Origin: Acidobacteriota bacterium
GTDB lineage: Bacteria > Acidobacteriota > Terriglobia > Terriglobales > Acidobacteriaceae
Reading direction: 5' to 3'
NCBI GenBank assembly: GCA_021798235.1
Contig: JAJZMO010000073.1
Coordinates: 1 to 5,304 of the forward strand
Length of the DNA stretch: 5,304 nt
In this document: in pieces, positions 1 through 4,434 of the stretch
How the letters are laid out: each line of letters opens with the position of its first letter
Position numbering within the stretch: the stretch's first letter is position 1
Translations under genes and position numbers: made by a program
The notes under the pieces: model-generated
What the model was told of the DNA's origin: nothing
Databases searched by the model: none
The model's input: the letters and a program-made list of their open reading frames with translations, nothing else

Positions 1-320
1 TGGAGTTGGCCGATGAGGCCTTCCGCAGCACGATTGCTCCCATGGCAAGGCTGCTGGCCGAGCATTTTACGCGCGACCTGTTTGGCAAGCGATTGGGCTG
101 GCCGGAGTTCGAATTTGCCTTTAATGAACTGGAGGCGCGCGATGAGATGCAGGAAGTGCAGATTCAAACTGCATTGCTGACGGCGGGCGTGTTGACGGTG
201 AATGAGGTGCGCGCGGCGCGCGGGCTGGGGCCGCTGGAAGGCGCAATGTTGGTGGAGGCGCAGCAGAAGGCGGCTGCGCAAAAAGCCAAAGCTCTGCCTG
301 CGACGCGGACGGGGCAGTAA
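1..320 (+). CDS. Phage portal protein, C-terminal end (5' truncated by window)
   Basis: The reading frame is open from the first base (codons begin at base 3) and ends at TAA 318-320, so about 106 C-terminal residues are visible and the true start lies upstream. The portal is a ring-shaped channel at one capsid vertex through which terminase pumps DNA and to which the connector proteins bind. What is seen: a segment resembling the late clip/stem region of HK97-type portals (APMARLLAEHFTRDL, then FEFAFNELEARDEMQ), followed by LLTAGVLTVNEVRAARGLGPL, a very typical portal ending (G-x-hT-x-NE-x-R-x-x-x-G-hxPh). An Ala/Lys/Gln-rich tail follows. It is the first gene of the head module, immediately before the protease candidate, as expected. 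A TTG at base 6 is only an internal codon. The identification is fairly firm from motif and position; the subfamily is not resolved. Confidence 0.85.
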   Translation, partial: ELADEAFRSTIAPMARLLAEHFTRDLFGKRLGWPEFEFAFNELEARDEMQEVQIQTALLTAGVLTVNEVRAARGLGPLEGAMLVEAQQKAAAQKAKALPATRTGQ

Positions 321-322
321 CG

Positions 323-342
323 GCAAAACGGGCGCCGTTTGC
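323..342 (+). other. Small hairpin behind the portal gene
   Basis: Just after the portal stop, GCAAAACGG (323-331) can pair with CCGTTTGC (335-342), leaving one bulged A and a 3-nt GCG loop. No T-run follows, so it is not a standard intrinsic terminator. It may be an mRNA processing or stability element, or chance. The remaining gap to the next start is A/C-rich and unstructured, which would leave the following ribosome binding site exposed. Confidence 0.35.
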
Positions 343-388
343 ACAAGCCGGTGAGCGGGCGGCGGAACAAGCACACAACAACAAGAAC

Positions 389-393
389 AGGAG
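389..393 (+). promoter_or_regulatory. Ribosome binding site fixing the protease candidate start
   Basis: AGGAG lies 5 nt before ATG 399. The same reading frame is open back to a TTG at 339, but that codon sits inside the hairpin at 323-342 and has no Shine-Dalgarno sequence. The 20-residue extension it would add (HKPVSGRRNKHTTT...) is low-complexity and basic, so ATG 399 is the better start. Confidence 0.75.
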
Positions 394-398
394 CACAC

Positions 399-1001
399 AT
401 GAAATTTGACGCCATGGCAATGGAGTTGCCGGTGGTGCACGGGCATCCGAACCGGGTGCCATTTGAAGGCGTGCTGACGCTGGTGGATGTGCCGAGCGAC
501 AAGGCTCCGAGCGGATCACGCGGGCATCGCGTGGTGTTGACGAAGAGTGCGGCGGAGGCGGCGTTGCCGTCTTTGCTGGGCATGGCGGTGGACTTTCGTC
601 CGGACTGGGAGGGCCATGACGCGCGGACCAAGTGCGGAATTTTGACCGAGGCCGACATTGTGGGGCAGCGGCTGGTGGTGAGCGGCTACTTGTACGGACG
701 GGATTTCCCGGAAGTCGAGGAGAAGCTGCGGCAGTTGCCGCCAGGCAGCATGGGCATGTCGTATGAGCTGGCCGATGCGCATGTGGAAGACATGCGCGCG
801 CAGGTTTGGAAGCTGACGCGAGCAACCTTTACGGGAGCAGCGATTTTGCTGCGCGAGAAGGCAGCGTACAAACAGACGGTCTTTCGGCTGAAGCCCCATG
901 TGGCGCGCAAGCGCGGAGTGAATATGGCGGCGGATGGACAGGGTGCAGGCGGGCGATTTGCTGCGGTGTATCGCGGGGTGCAGGCGCTGCTGGCGTCGTA
1001 G
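399..1001 (+). CDS. Putative prohead maturation protease (divergent S78/HK97 gp4-like)
   Basis: A 200-residue protein, close to the size of small HK97-type prohead proteases, which cleave scaffold or capsid delta domains inside the immature head. The layout resembles peptidase family S78. An N-terminal beta segment (EGVLTLVDVP, 23-32) is followed by EGH at 71-73 as candidate catalytic His73, then a hydrophobic stretch and G-Y-L-Y-G (82-100). An amphipathic helix covers 104-112, then PGSMGMSYEL (115-124) aligns with the S-I-G-F/Y nucleophile motif, making Ser117 the candidate. A third motif-like segment, LTRATFTGAAILLREKAAY (139-157), sits where S78 enzymes usually carry E-x-S-L-V-x-x-PA. The acidic residue and the PA are missing there, so the family assignment is tentative and activity is unproven. 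A basic, Gly/Ala-rich tail follows (165-200). The position between portal and scaffold candidate is exactly that of a head protease. The alternative is an uncharacterised head protein with the same fold. Confidence 0.6.
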   Translation: MKFDAMAMELPVVHGHPNRVPFEGVLTLVDVPSDKAPSGSRGHRVVLTKSAAEAALPSLLGMAVDFRPDWEGHDARTKCGILTEADIVGQRLVVSGYLYGRDFPEVEEKLRQLPPGSMGMSYELADAHVEDMRAQVWKLTRATFTGAAILLREKAAYKQTVFRLKPHVARKRGVNMAADGQGAGGRFAAVYRGVQALLAS

Positions 1002-1049
1002 CCGCGGCGAATGCGGATTGCATGCAGGTATGGGTGTGGGATGAACACT

Positions 1050-1086
1050 CCTTGCGCAGCGGGCCGGGCTTGGCTGGCCGCGCAGG
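1050..1086 (+). other. Hairpin in the leader of the scaffold candidate
   Basis: In the 114-nt gap behind the protease candidate, CCTTGCGC (1050-1057) can pair with GCGCAGG (1080-1086) with one bulged T. The GC-rich loop can itself fold, since GGCC at 1062-1065 is complementary to GGCC at 1076-1079. No T-run follows, so this is not a canonical terminator. It ends about 17 nt before the ribosome binding site. A role in mRNA processing or translation is possible but only inferred. Confidence 0.35.
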
Positions 1087-1102
1087 AACAACAAAAGAAG
1101 AA

Positions 1103-1108
1103 AGGGAG
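1103..1108 (+). promoter_or_regulatory. Ribosome binding site fixing the scaffold candidate start
   Basis: AGGGAG lies 7 nt before ATG 1116 in a purine-rich tract. A second purine run, GGGAG (1111-1115), lies 6 nt before a second in-frame ATG at 1122, so initiation two codons later is also possible. The longer in-frame extension back to ATG 1011 has no such site and overlaps the leader hairpin. Confidence 0.7.
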
Positions 1109-1115
1109 CAGGGAG

Positions 1116-1577
1116 ATGGAAATGGAAACGAATCGTTCCTTGGAAGCGTTGGCGGTAACGCTGGAGCGTCTGGCTGGCGCAGCCAGTGCATTGGAGCAGA
1201 CGGTGGTTCGCCTGGAGGAGCAGCAAGGAGTGCTGACCGGCCAGGTGCAAAAGATTGTGGCCACAGTGGAGCAGGGCGGCGAGATGAGTGCAGATAGTCG
1301 TGTGGCCGAGTTGGAGCGCAAGCTGCATGAGGCGGAGATGCAGATCGCAAGCCTGCAGGCGGCACAAGGCAAGGCGCAGTTTGCCGCTGGGCAGGCTGCT
1401 GCAGCGCAGGGACGCAAGACGGTTTCTTCGGCAACGATGACACTGTTGGCCAAGCAGGGGATTGCGAATCTGGACTCGATCGAGGCCGGTGCATTGGATG
1501 CGGCACTGGGCAGTCTGAGCATGGAACAGCGGATTGCGGTGAAGGCGCAGTTGTTTCGTGCGGGACTGCTGAGCTAG
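1116..1577 (+). CDS. Putative capsid scaffolding protein (coiled coil)
   Basis: A 153-residue protein placed directly before the major capsid gene, the usual place for a scaffold that guides shell assembly and then leaves or is digested. What is seen: heptad-like helices at about 8-53 (LEALAVTLERLAGAASALEQ, then VRLEEQQGVL) and 62-85 (VAELERKLHEAEMQIASLQ), separated by a short Gly-containing break. An Ala/Gln linker follows (86-100), then a compact helical C-terminus (about 104-153) ending LSMEQRIAVKAQLFRAGLLS, with basic residues that could contact the capsid shell as scaffold C-termini often do. There is no membrane segment or signal peptide. I recognise no specific family; the call rests on coiled-coil composition and position. 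It is short for a scaffold, but the capsid gene next door shows no N-terminal delta domain, so a separate scaffold is needed. A minor head or decoration protein is the alternative. Confidence 0.6.
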   Translation: MEMETNRSLEALAVTLERLAGAASALEQTVVRLEEQQGVLTGQVQKIVATVEQGGEMSADSRVAELERKLHEAEMQIASLQAAQGKAQFAAGQAAAAQGRKTVSSATMTLLAKQGIANLDSIEAGALDAALGSLSMEQRIAVKAQLFRAGLLS

Positions 1578-1592
1578 CGCTCTGGGATTGGT

Positions 1593-1624
1593 CCCACCCT
1601 TCGCAAACGAGGCGAAGGAGGGGG
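1593..1624 (+). repeat. Palindromic element in the capsid gene leader
   Basis: CCTTCGC (1598-1604) and GCGAAGG (1612-1618) form a perfect 7-bp stem around a 7-nt AAACGAG loop. After a small internal loop, CCC (1593-1595) can pair with the G-run at 1620-1624. The following GGGGC (1621-1625) could instead pair with GCCCC (1646-1650), giving a competing fold. The motif (GTCCCACCCTTCGC ... GGGGCACCCG) resembles an interspersed intergenic palindrome I associate with Acidobacteriota genomes; that link comes from memory and is unverified. There is one copy in this window. No T-run follows, so it does not look like an ordinary terminator. Confidence 0.5.
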
Positions 1625-1696
1625 CACCCGTAACCGCACTGGAGAGCCCCTACATCGAACGGCGGACAACAATTTTTCACAGATGGCCTATGGGCC

Positions 1697-1706
1697 AAGG
1701 AAAGGA
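1697..1706 (+). promoter_or_regulatory. Doubled ribosome binding site of the capsid gene
   Basis: Two AAGGA motifs lie back to back (1697-1701 and 1702-1706), ending 9 and 4 nt before ATG 1711. This suits the very high translation a capsid protein needs. It settles the start: the frame is open upstream to TTG 1588 and includes an ATG at 1690, but neither has a comparable site. Confidence 0.75.
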
Positions 1707-1710
1707 CATC

Positions 1711-2682
1711 ATGAAGGCGAATTTTTACGATATTCACGCGGCTGCGGATTACATTGGCCCTGGCGCAATTGAAGTTCCGATTTATCAAACGGAGATCACC
1801 GACATTGTGCGTCGGCACAGCATTTTCAGCCAGCGCATCAAGCAGGTGCCAGCGACCGGCCATCCGTCGCGCTACTTCGAGGAGACGGCAATTCCAGCTC
1901 CAACAGCGGCCACGGGATTTGTGGATCCGCGCAACATTGCAGCACCGATTGTCAGCCCGACGCGCGTAGAGCGCGCGGTGCCGCTGAAGGCGCTGGTGGC
2001 GCAGATTAACTACAACCTGTTCGACATTGAACTGGGCAATCAGCAGAGTCAGTTTGCGTATTTGCAGGCCAAGGATTTGTCGGACACCATTGATGGCGTG
2101 ATGTATGCGCACTCGCTGGCGCTGTGGAGCGGCACGGACACATCGCTGGCCACGCCGACGACGGCACAGTATTTTGGCGTGACGGGGCAGATTGCTGCTG
2201 GGGGCAACACAACGACGATCAGCACCACGGAGTCGATTGTGGATGGGTTGAAGGGAACGATTGCACTGATGGTCGCGAACTCGAATTATGCGGTGCGTCC
2301 GACGGCGATCTATGCGAACCCTGTTTTGCTGGATTTGATTGACCGCGAGATGAAGACGGAGTTCAACGTGGTGCTGAGCACCAAGGAGATCAATGCTGGA
2401 TTCCGCGTCAAGACATTGACGACACAAGCGGGCGAGCTGCCGTTGATTCCTGATTGGGCGTTGGGATACACGGGTACTCCGGGATCGGGAACCGCCGTTC
2501 TGCCGGCGTATATCGTGACTGAGGATTTGATCGAGTATCACTGGCTGAGCGATCCGAATCCGCGCGTATTCCAGTTGGGGGTACCAGGATCGTTGGCTTC
2601 ACAGTATGTGGTGGTGAAGTTTGGCGCTCCCGTGGTGAAGGGTGCCAGCTATGCGCATTACCAAGTGAACGTAGATCGGTAA
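1711..2682 (+). CDS. Major capsid protein, HK97 fold (probable)
   Basis: A 323-residue protein that would form the icosahedral shell. The N-terminus (MKANFYDIHAAADYIGPGAI) resembles an N-arm, followed by PIYQTEITDIVRRHSIFSQR (23-42). A P-domain-like stretch comes next: a beta strand with the polar-aromatic pattern LKALVAQINYNLFDIELG (92-109), then a long helix, QFAYLQAKDLSDTIDGVMYA (114-133), ending in LWSGTD. This strand, long spine helix and closing Gly is characteristic of HK97-fold capsids. The middle (about 145-175) is Thr/Gly-rich and loop-like. An A-domain-like region follows (TAIYANPVLLDLIDREM, 198-214). The segment GFRVKTLTTQAGELPLIPDW (230-249) fits the beta structure with conserved Gly seen late in such proteins. 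There is no obvious N-terminal coiled-coil delta domain, consistent with a separate scaffold. The length is normal for the family. It is followed by a strong terminator and flanked by scaffold and adaptor candidates, which supports the call. Confidence 0.8.
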   Translation: MKANFYDIHAAADYIGPGAIEVPIYQTEITDIVRRHSIFSQRIKQVPATGHPSRYFEETAIPAPTAATGFVDPRNIAAPIVSPTRVERAVPLKALVAQINYNLFDIELGNQQSQFAYLQAKDLSDTIDGVMYAHSLALWSGTDTSLATPTTAQYFGVTGQIAAGGNTTTISTTESIVDGLKGTIALMVANSNYAVRPTAIYANPVLLDLIDREMKTEFNVVLSTKEINAGFRVKTLTTQAGELPLIPDWALGYTGTPGSGTAVLPAYIVTEDLIEYHWLSDPNPRVFQLGVPGSLASQYVVVKFGAPVVKGASYAHYQVNVDR

Positions 2683-2701
2683 GCAAGGAGCCTGTGAAGG
2701 G

Positions 2702-2731
2702 ATGGCCGGCAGCGTGCCGGTCATTTTCTTT
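2702..2731 (+). terminator. Strong intrinsic terminator behind the capsid gene
   Basis: ATGGCCGGCA (2702-2711) pairs with TGCCGGTCAT (2715-2724) over 10 positions with one G-U pair and a GCG triloop, followed directly by TTTCTTT (2725-2731). It starts 20 nt after the capsid stop and is the best terminator in the window. It would end most capsid transcripts while letting some polymerase through to the connector and tail genes, a common way for phages to make far more capsid than connector protein. Confidence 0.85.
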
Positions 2732-2746
2732 GGAGGCGATGCAAGT

Positions 2747-2789
2747 GGCGGCCAGTCTGCAACCGTGGGCTGGCCGTCGCTGTATTTTT
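2747..2789 (+). terminator. Possible second, weaker terminator
   Basis: CGGCCAG (2749-2755) can pair with CTGGCCG (2770-2776), a 7-bp stem with a 14-nt loop that can be lengthened by a G-U and a G-C pair. TATTTTT (2783-2789) follows after a few bases. The long loop and the offset of the T-run make it weaker than the terminator before it. The right arm can alternatively pair with a second GGCCAG copy at 2815-2820. Confidence 0.35.
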
Positions 2790-2822
2790 GCGCAGCCGCG
2801 CGTGTAAGAGATGCGGCCAGTC
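2748..2822 (+). repeat. 10-bp direct repeat GCGGCCAGTC (two copies)
   Basis: Identical GCGGCCAGTC copies lie at 2748-2757 and 2813-2822, 65 nt apart, within the untranslated gap between capsid and adaptor genes. The second copy ends 4 nt before the GGAGG ribosome binding site of the adaptor. Both copies are complementary to CTGGCC at 2770-2775, so only one can pair with it at a time. This could be chance in GC-rich DNA. Confidence 0.4.
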
Positions 2823-2826
2823 CAGT

Positions 2827-2831
2827 GGAGG
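2827..2831 (+). promoter_or_regulatory. Ribosome binding site of the adaptor gene
   Basis: GGAGG, a near-ideal Shine-Dalgarno core, lies 7 nt before ATG 2839. The reading frame stays open upstream to about 2788, but that extension is Cys/Arg-rich and has no ribosome binding site, so ATG 2839 is chosen. Confidence 0.8.
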
Positions 2832-2838
2832 ACGACAG

Positions 2839-3462
2839 ATGGGATATTTGCAGCCGACAGATTATGAGAGCTTTGGTCTTCCGTCGGATACGACCGATGA
2901 TTGGGTTCAAGCGGCGAGCGCGCTGATTGAGTCGTATTGCCATCGCGCAAGTTTGAATCCTACGCAGTATGAGGAGCGGATGCGCATGACGGCGCATGCG
3001 CAGACGGTACGGCTGAGCTATCTGCCTTTGGTGGCGGTGGCACCGAATACTTCTCCGTTGATTTCCGTGCAGGCGCGCTACATTCGCCCGCGGCGCGGAG
3101 AGTTGATTGATCCGGCTTACGAGCAGATTGCGTGGGTGTTTGGATTGCCGGGCGCTTGGAACACGCTGAACCCTGCGGACATTGATTATGTGCCGCTGAC
3201 GGGCGAGCTGACGTTTCCCATGAACATTCTGGGGCTGCCCTACAACCAGGTGGACATTGTGTACACGGCAGGGCTGAACACGATTCCCGTGGCGGTGCAA
3301 TGTGCCTGTGCGCAGATTGTGAAGAACATGCAGAGCACGCCGGGGCTGAATGTGAAGAGCAGCCGCATGGACACGATGGCGATGGAGTACTTTTCGAATT
3401 CACTGATCGATCCACAGGTGGCGGCATGGTTGCAGCCGTATGTGGCCACGCGGATGGGGTGA
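2839..3462 (+). CDS. Head-tail connector (adaptor) protein, gp6/gp15-like
   Basis: A 207-residue protein in the slot after the capsid gene where siphophages encode the adaptor, a ring that docks onto the portal after DNA packaging. What is seen: near the N-terminus DDWVQAASALIESYCHRA (20-37), the Trp-Ala-Ala-x-x-I-E-x-Y-C signature helix of many head-tail connector proteins. A beta-rich middle follows (about 55-140), with VDIVYTAGLNTIPVAVQCAC (138-157) matching the usual Y-x-x-G-x-x-x-hP-x-x-hx-x-A pattern that leads into a C-terminal helix. The helical end (AQIVKNM, then MAMEYFSNSLIDPQVAAWLQPY, to 201) also fits the family. The middle is longer than in the smallest gp6-like proteins and may hold an extra loop (81-130, with RPRRG). 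Its stop is separated by only 3 nt from the next start, suggesting coupled translation. Confidence 0.75.
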   Translation: MGYLQPTDYESFGLPSDTTDDWVQAASALIESYCHRASLNPTQYEERMRMTAHAQTVRLSYLPLVAVAPNTSPLISVQARYIRPRRGELIDPAYEQIAWVFGLPGAWNTLNPADIDYVPLTGELTFPMNILGLPYNQVDIVYTAGLNTIPVAVQCACAQIVKNMQSTPGLNVKSSRMDTMAMEYFSNSLIDPQVAAWLQPYVATRMG

Positions 3463-3465
3463 GCG

Positions 3466-3906
3466 ATGTGTGCAGATTTAAGTGTAAGGAATCCTACGGC
3501 AGCGCAGCAGCGCATGGCCGACGCGCTGTTGCGATCGTTGGGCGGGCGGACGGTGCTGTTGCGATTGCCGACACCGGCGCAGGCGGGCGTGGACACGGAA
3601 CAGTTAGGGATGACGACACCGTCCTTTGAAGACATTCCACTGTCGCCTGCGGTGTTTCGGCGTGTGCGTCCGGAGATGAAGAACGGGCAGGTGAATCGAT
3701 ACGAGCTGCTGATCTCAGCGGCATCCGTGCAGTCACAGCTTGGATTGCTGCAACTGCCGTCAGCAGATGATTTGTTTGCGATGGCTGTGGGCGTGTTTGT
3801 GGATCAGGAGCTGATGATGATTGTTTCTGCGGCGGAGGCGGAAATGTTTGGACAGCCGTACCTGTATCGCTTGGTGTTAGAAGGCCCGCAGAGCCAGATT
3901 CTGTAG
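3466..3906 (+). CDS. Putative head-closure (stopper) protein
   Basis: A 146-residue protein starting 3 nt after the adaptor stop. A GGGGTGA run that overlaps the adaptor stop could serve as its ribosome binding site. Stoppers sit below the adaptor, plug the DNA channel and provide the surface to which the preassembled tail binds. The sequence has a short N-terminal helix (AAQQRMADALLRSLGG, 12-27), a beta strand with alternating hydrophobics (RTVLLRLPTPA, 28-38), an acidic loop (TPSFEDIPLSPAVFRR, 51-66) and YELLISAASVQSQLG (79-93). A hydrophobic beta pair with VFVDQELMMIVSAAEAEMFGQPYLYRLVLEGP (110-141) completes it. The opening LLRLPTP, the LLISAxxhxxxhG segment and the ending L-Y-R-L-x-L-E-G-P are typical of small beta-barrel head-closure proteins, though I cannot name the subfamily. 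Function rests mainly on gene order; a minor tail or capsid-joining protein is the alternative. Confidence 0.6.
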   Translation: MCADLSVRNPTAAQQRMADALLRSLGGRTVLLRLPTPAQAGVDTEQLGMTTPSFEDIPLSPAVFRRVRPEMKNGQVNRYELLISAASVQSQLGLLQLPSADDLFAMAVGVFVDQELMMIVSAAEAEMFGQPYLYRLVLEGPQSQIL

Positions 3907-3945
3907 GGATGCGCTAGGGGTAAGCAAACGGAATGGGGGCCGGGA

Positions 3946-4434
3946 ATGCAAAATGCGCAAAACACGTTTTACATCACGCTGCGCAATCGGTTGGCGACGC
4001 TAAATCCCAGCCGCACGATTTATTTGCGGGGAGTGACGAGGCCGGGGATTTTGGTGGAGGGCAACGAGCTGGTGATTGCAGAGCCGTACTCCGATGTATT
4101 TCTGCTGCGCTGGAAGGGATTGCAGTGTGATCCGTATTTGGCGGAGGTAATGCAGCAGATGGAGTGTGAGATCGAATACCAGACCGAGGGGACGGCGGCG
4201 AATCTGGGCATGGATCGTGGGCAGATGCTGGCGAAGATGGATGCGGAGCTGGCGGCACTGTTGCAACCCAACTCGGCGACCAAGCTGAACTATACGCAGA
4301 CGCCGCCGGTCGAGATGGAGACGCAGGTGTTTTGGACAGAGGCAACCTTTCATCCGGTAAAGGTGGTGCGTGATCGATTGTCGCGCACGGCGGTGGTGCA
4401 TATTTTCAGCTATCAGGAGCCAGGTGAGCTATGA
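3946..4434 (+). CDS. Putative tail terminator / tail completion protein
   Basis: A 162-residue protein between the stopper candidate and the tail-tube-like gene, the standard position of the protein that caps the finished tail tube and joins it to the head. GGGGGC (3935-3940) serves as ribosome binding site for ATG 3946. An earlier ATG at 3933 is in another frame that closes after 65 codons. The N-terminus FYITLRNRLATLNPSRTIYLRGVTRPGILVEGN (8-40) starts with a helix and continues as beta strands, as in terminator proteins. A beta strand VMQQMECEIEYQTEG (68-82) leads to NLGMDRGQMLAKMDAELAAL (86-105), a helix with the M-D-x-E-L-x-x-L pattern common in this group. The C-terminus (VEMETQVFW, then RTAVVHIFSYQEPGEL) returns to strands. 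Its stop overlaps the next start in ATGA, so translation of the two is probably coupled. Confidence 0.6.
   Translation: MQNAQNTFYITLRNRLATLNPSRTIYLRGVTRPGILVEGNELVIAEPYSDVFLLRWKGLQCDPYLAEVMQQMECEIEYQTEGTAANLGMDRGQMLAKMDAELAALLQPNSATKLNYTQTPPVEMETQVFWTEATFHPVKVVRDRLSRTAVVHIFSYQEPGEL

Noticed and set aside
323..342. Hairpin after the portal gene as an intrinsic terminator
   Set aside because: No T-run follows the stem, so termination cannot be supported; kept only as a possible RNA structure.
121..825. Antisense open frames opposite the portal end and protease candidate
   Set aside because: Pro/Ala/Ser/Arg-rich low-complexity translation with no ribosome binding site that stands out; it is explained by the + strand genes.
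806..1297. Alternative + strand frame spanning the protease end, the gap and the scaffold start
   Set aside because: Gly/Ala/Arg/Cys-rich translation overlapping two genes in another frame; no good start signal.
1588..1710. Upstream in-frame extension of the capsid gene (TTG 1588 or ATG 1690)
   Set aside because: The extension overlaps the palindromic element, looks unlike protein, and lacks a Shine-Dalgarno site, whereas ATG 1711 has two.
829..2541. Very long antisense open frame (570 codons) across scaffold and capsid genes
   Set aside because: It is rich in Arg, His, Cys, Pro and Gln without domain-like pattern, mirrors the codon bias of the + strand genes, and covers two well-supported genes. 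It is a shadow frame.
2702..2926. Small + strand open frame starting in the gap behind the capsid gene
   Set aside because: Its ATG lies inside the terminator hairpin and it runs into the adaptor gene in another frame.
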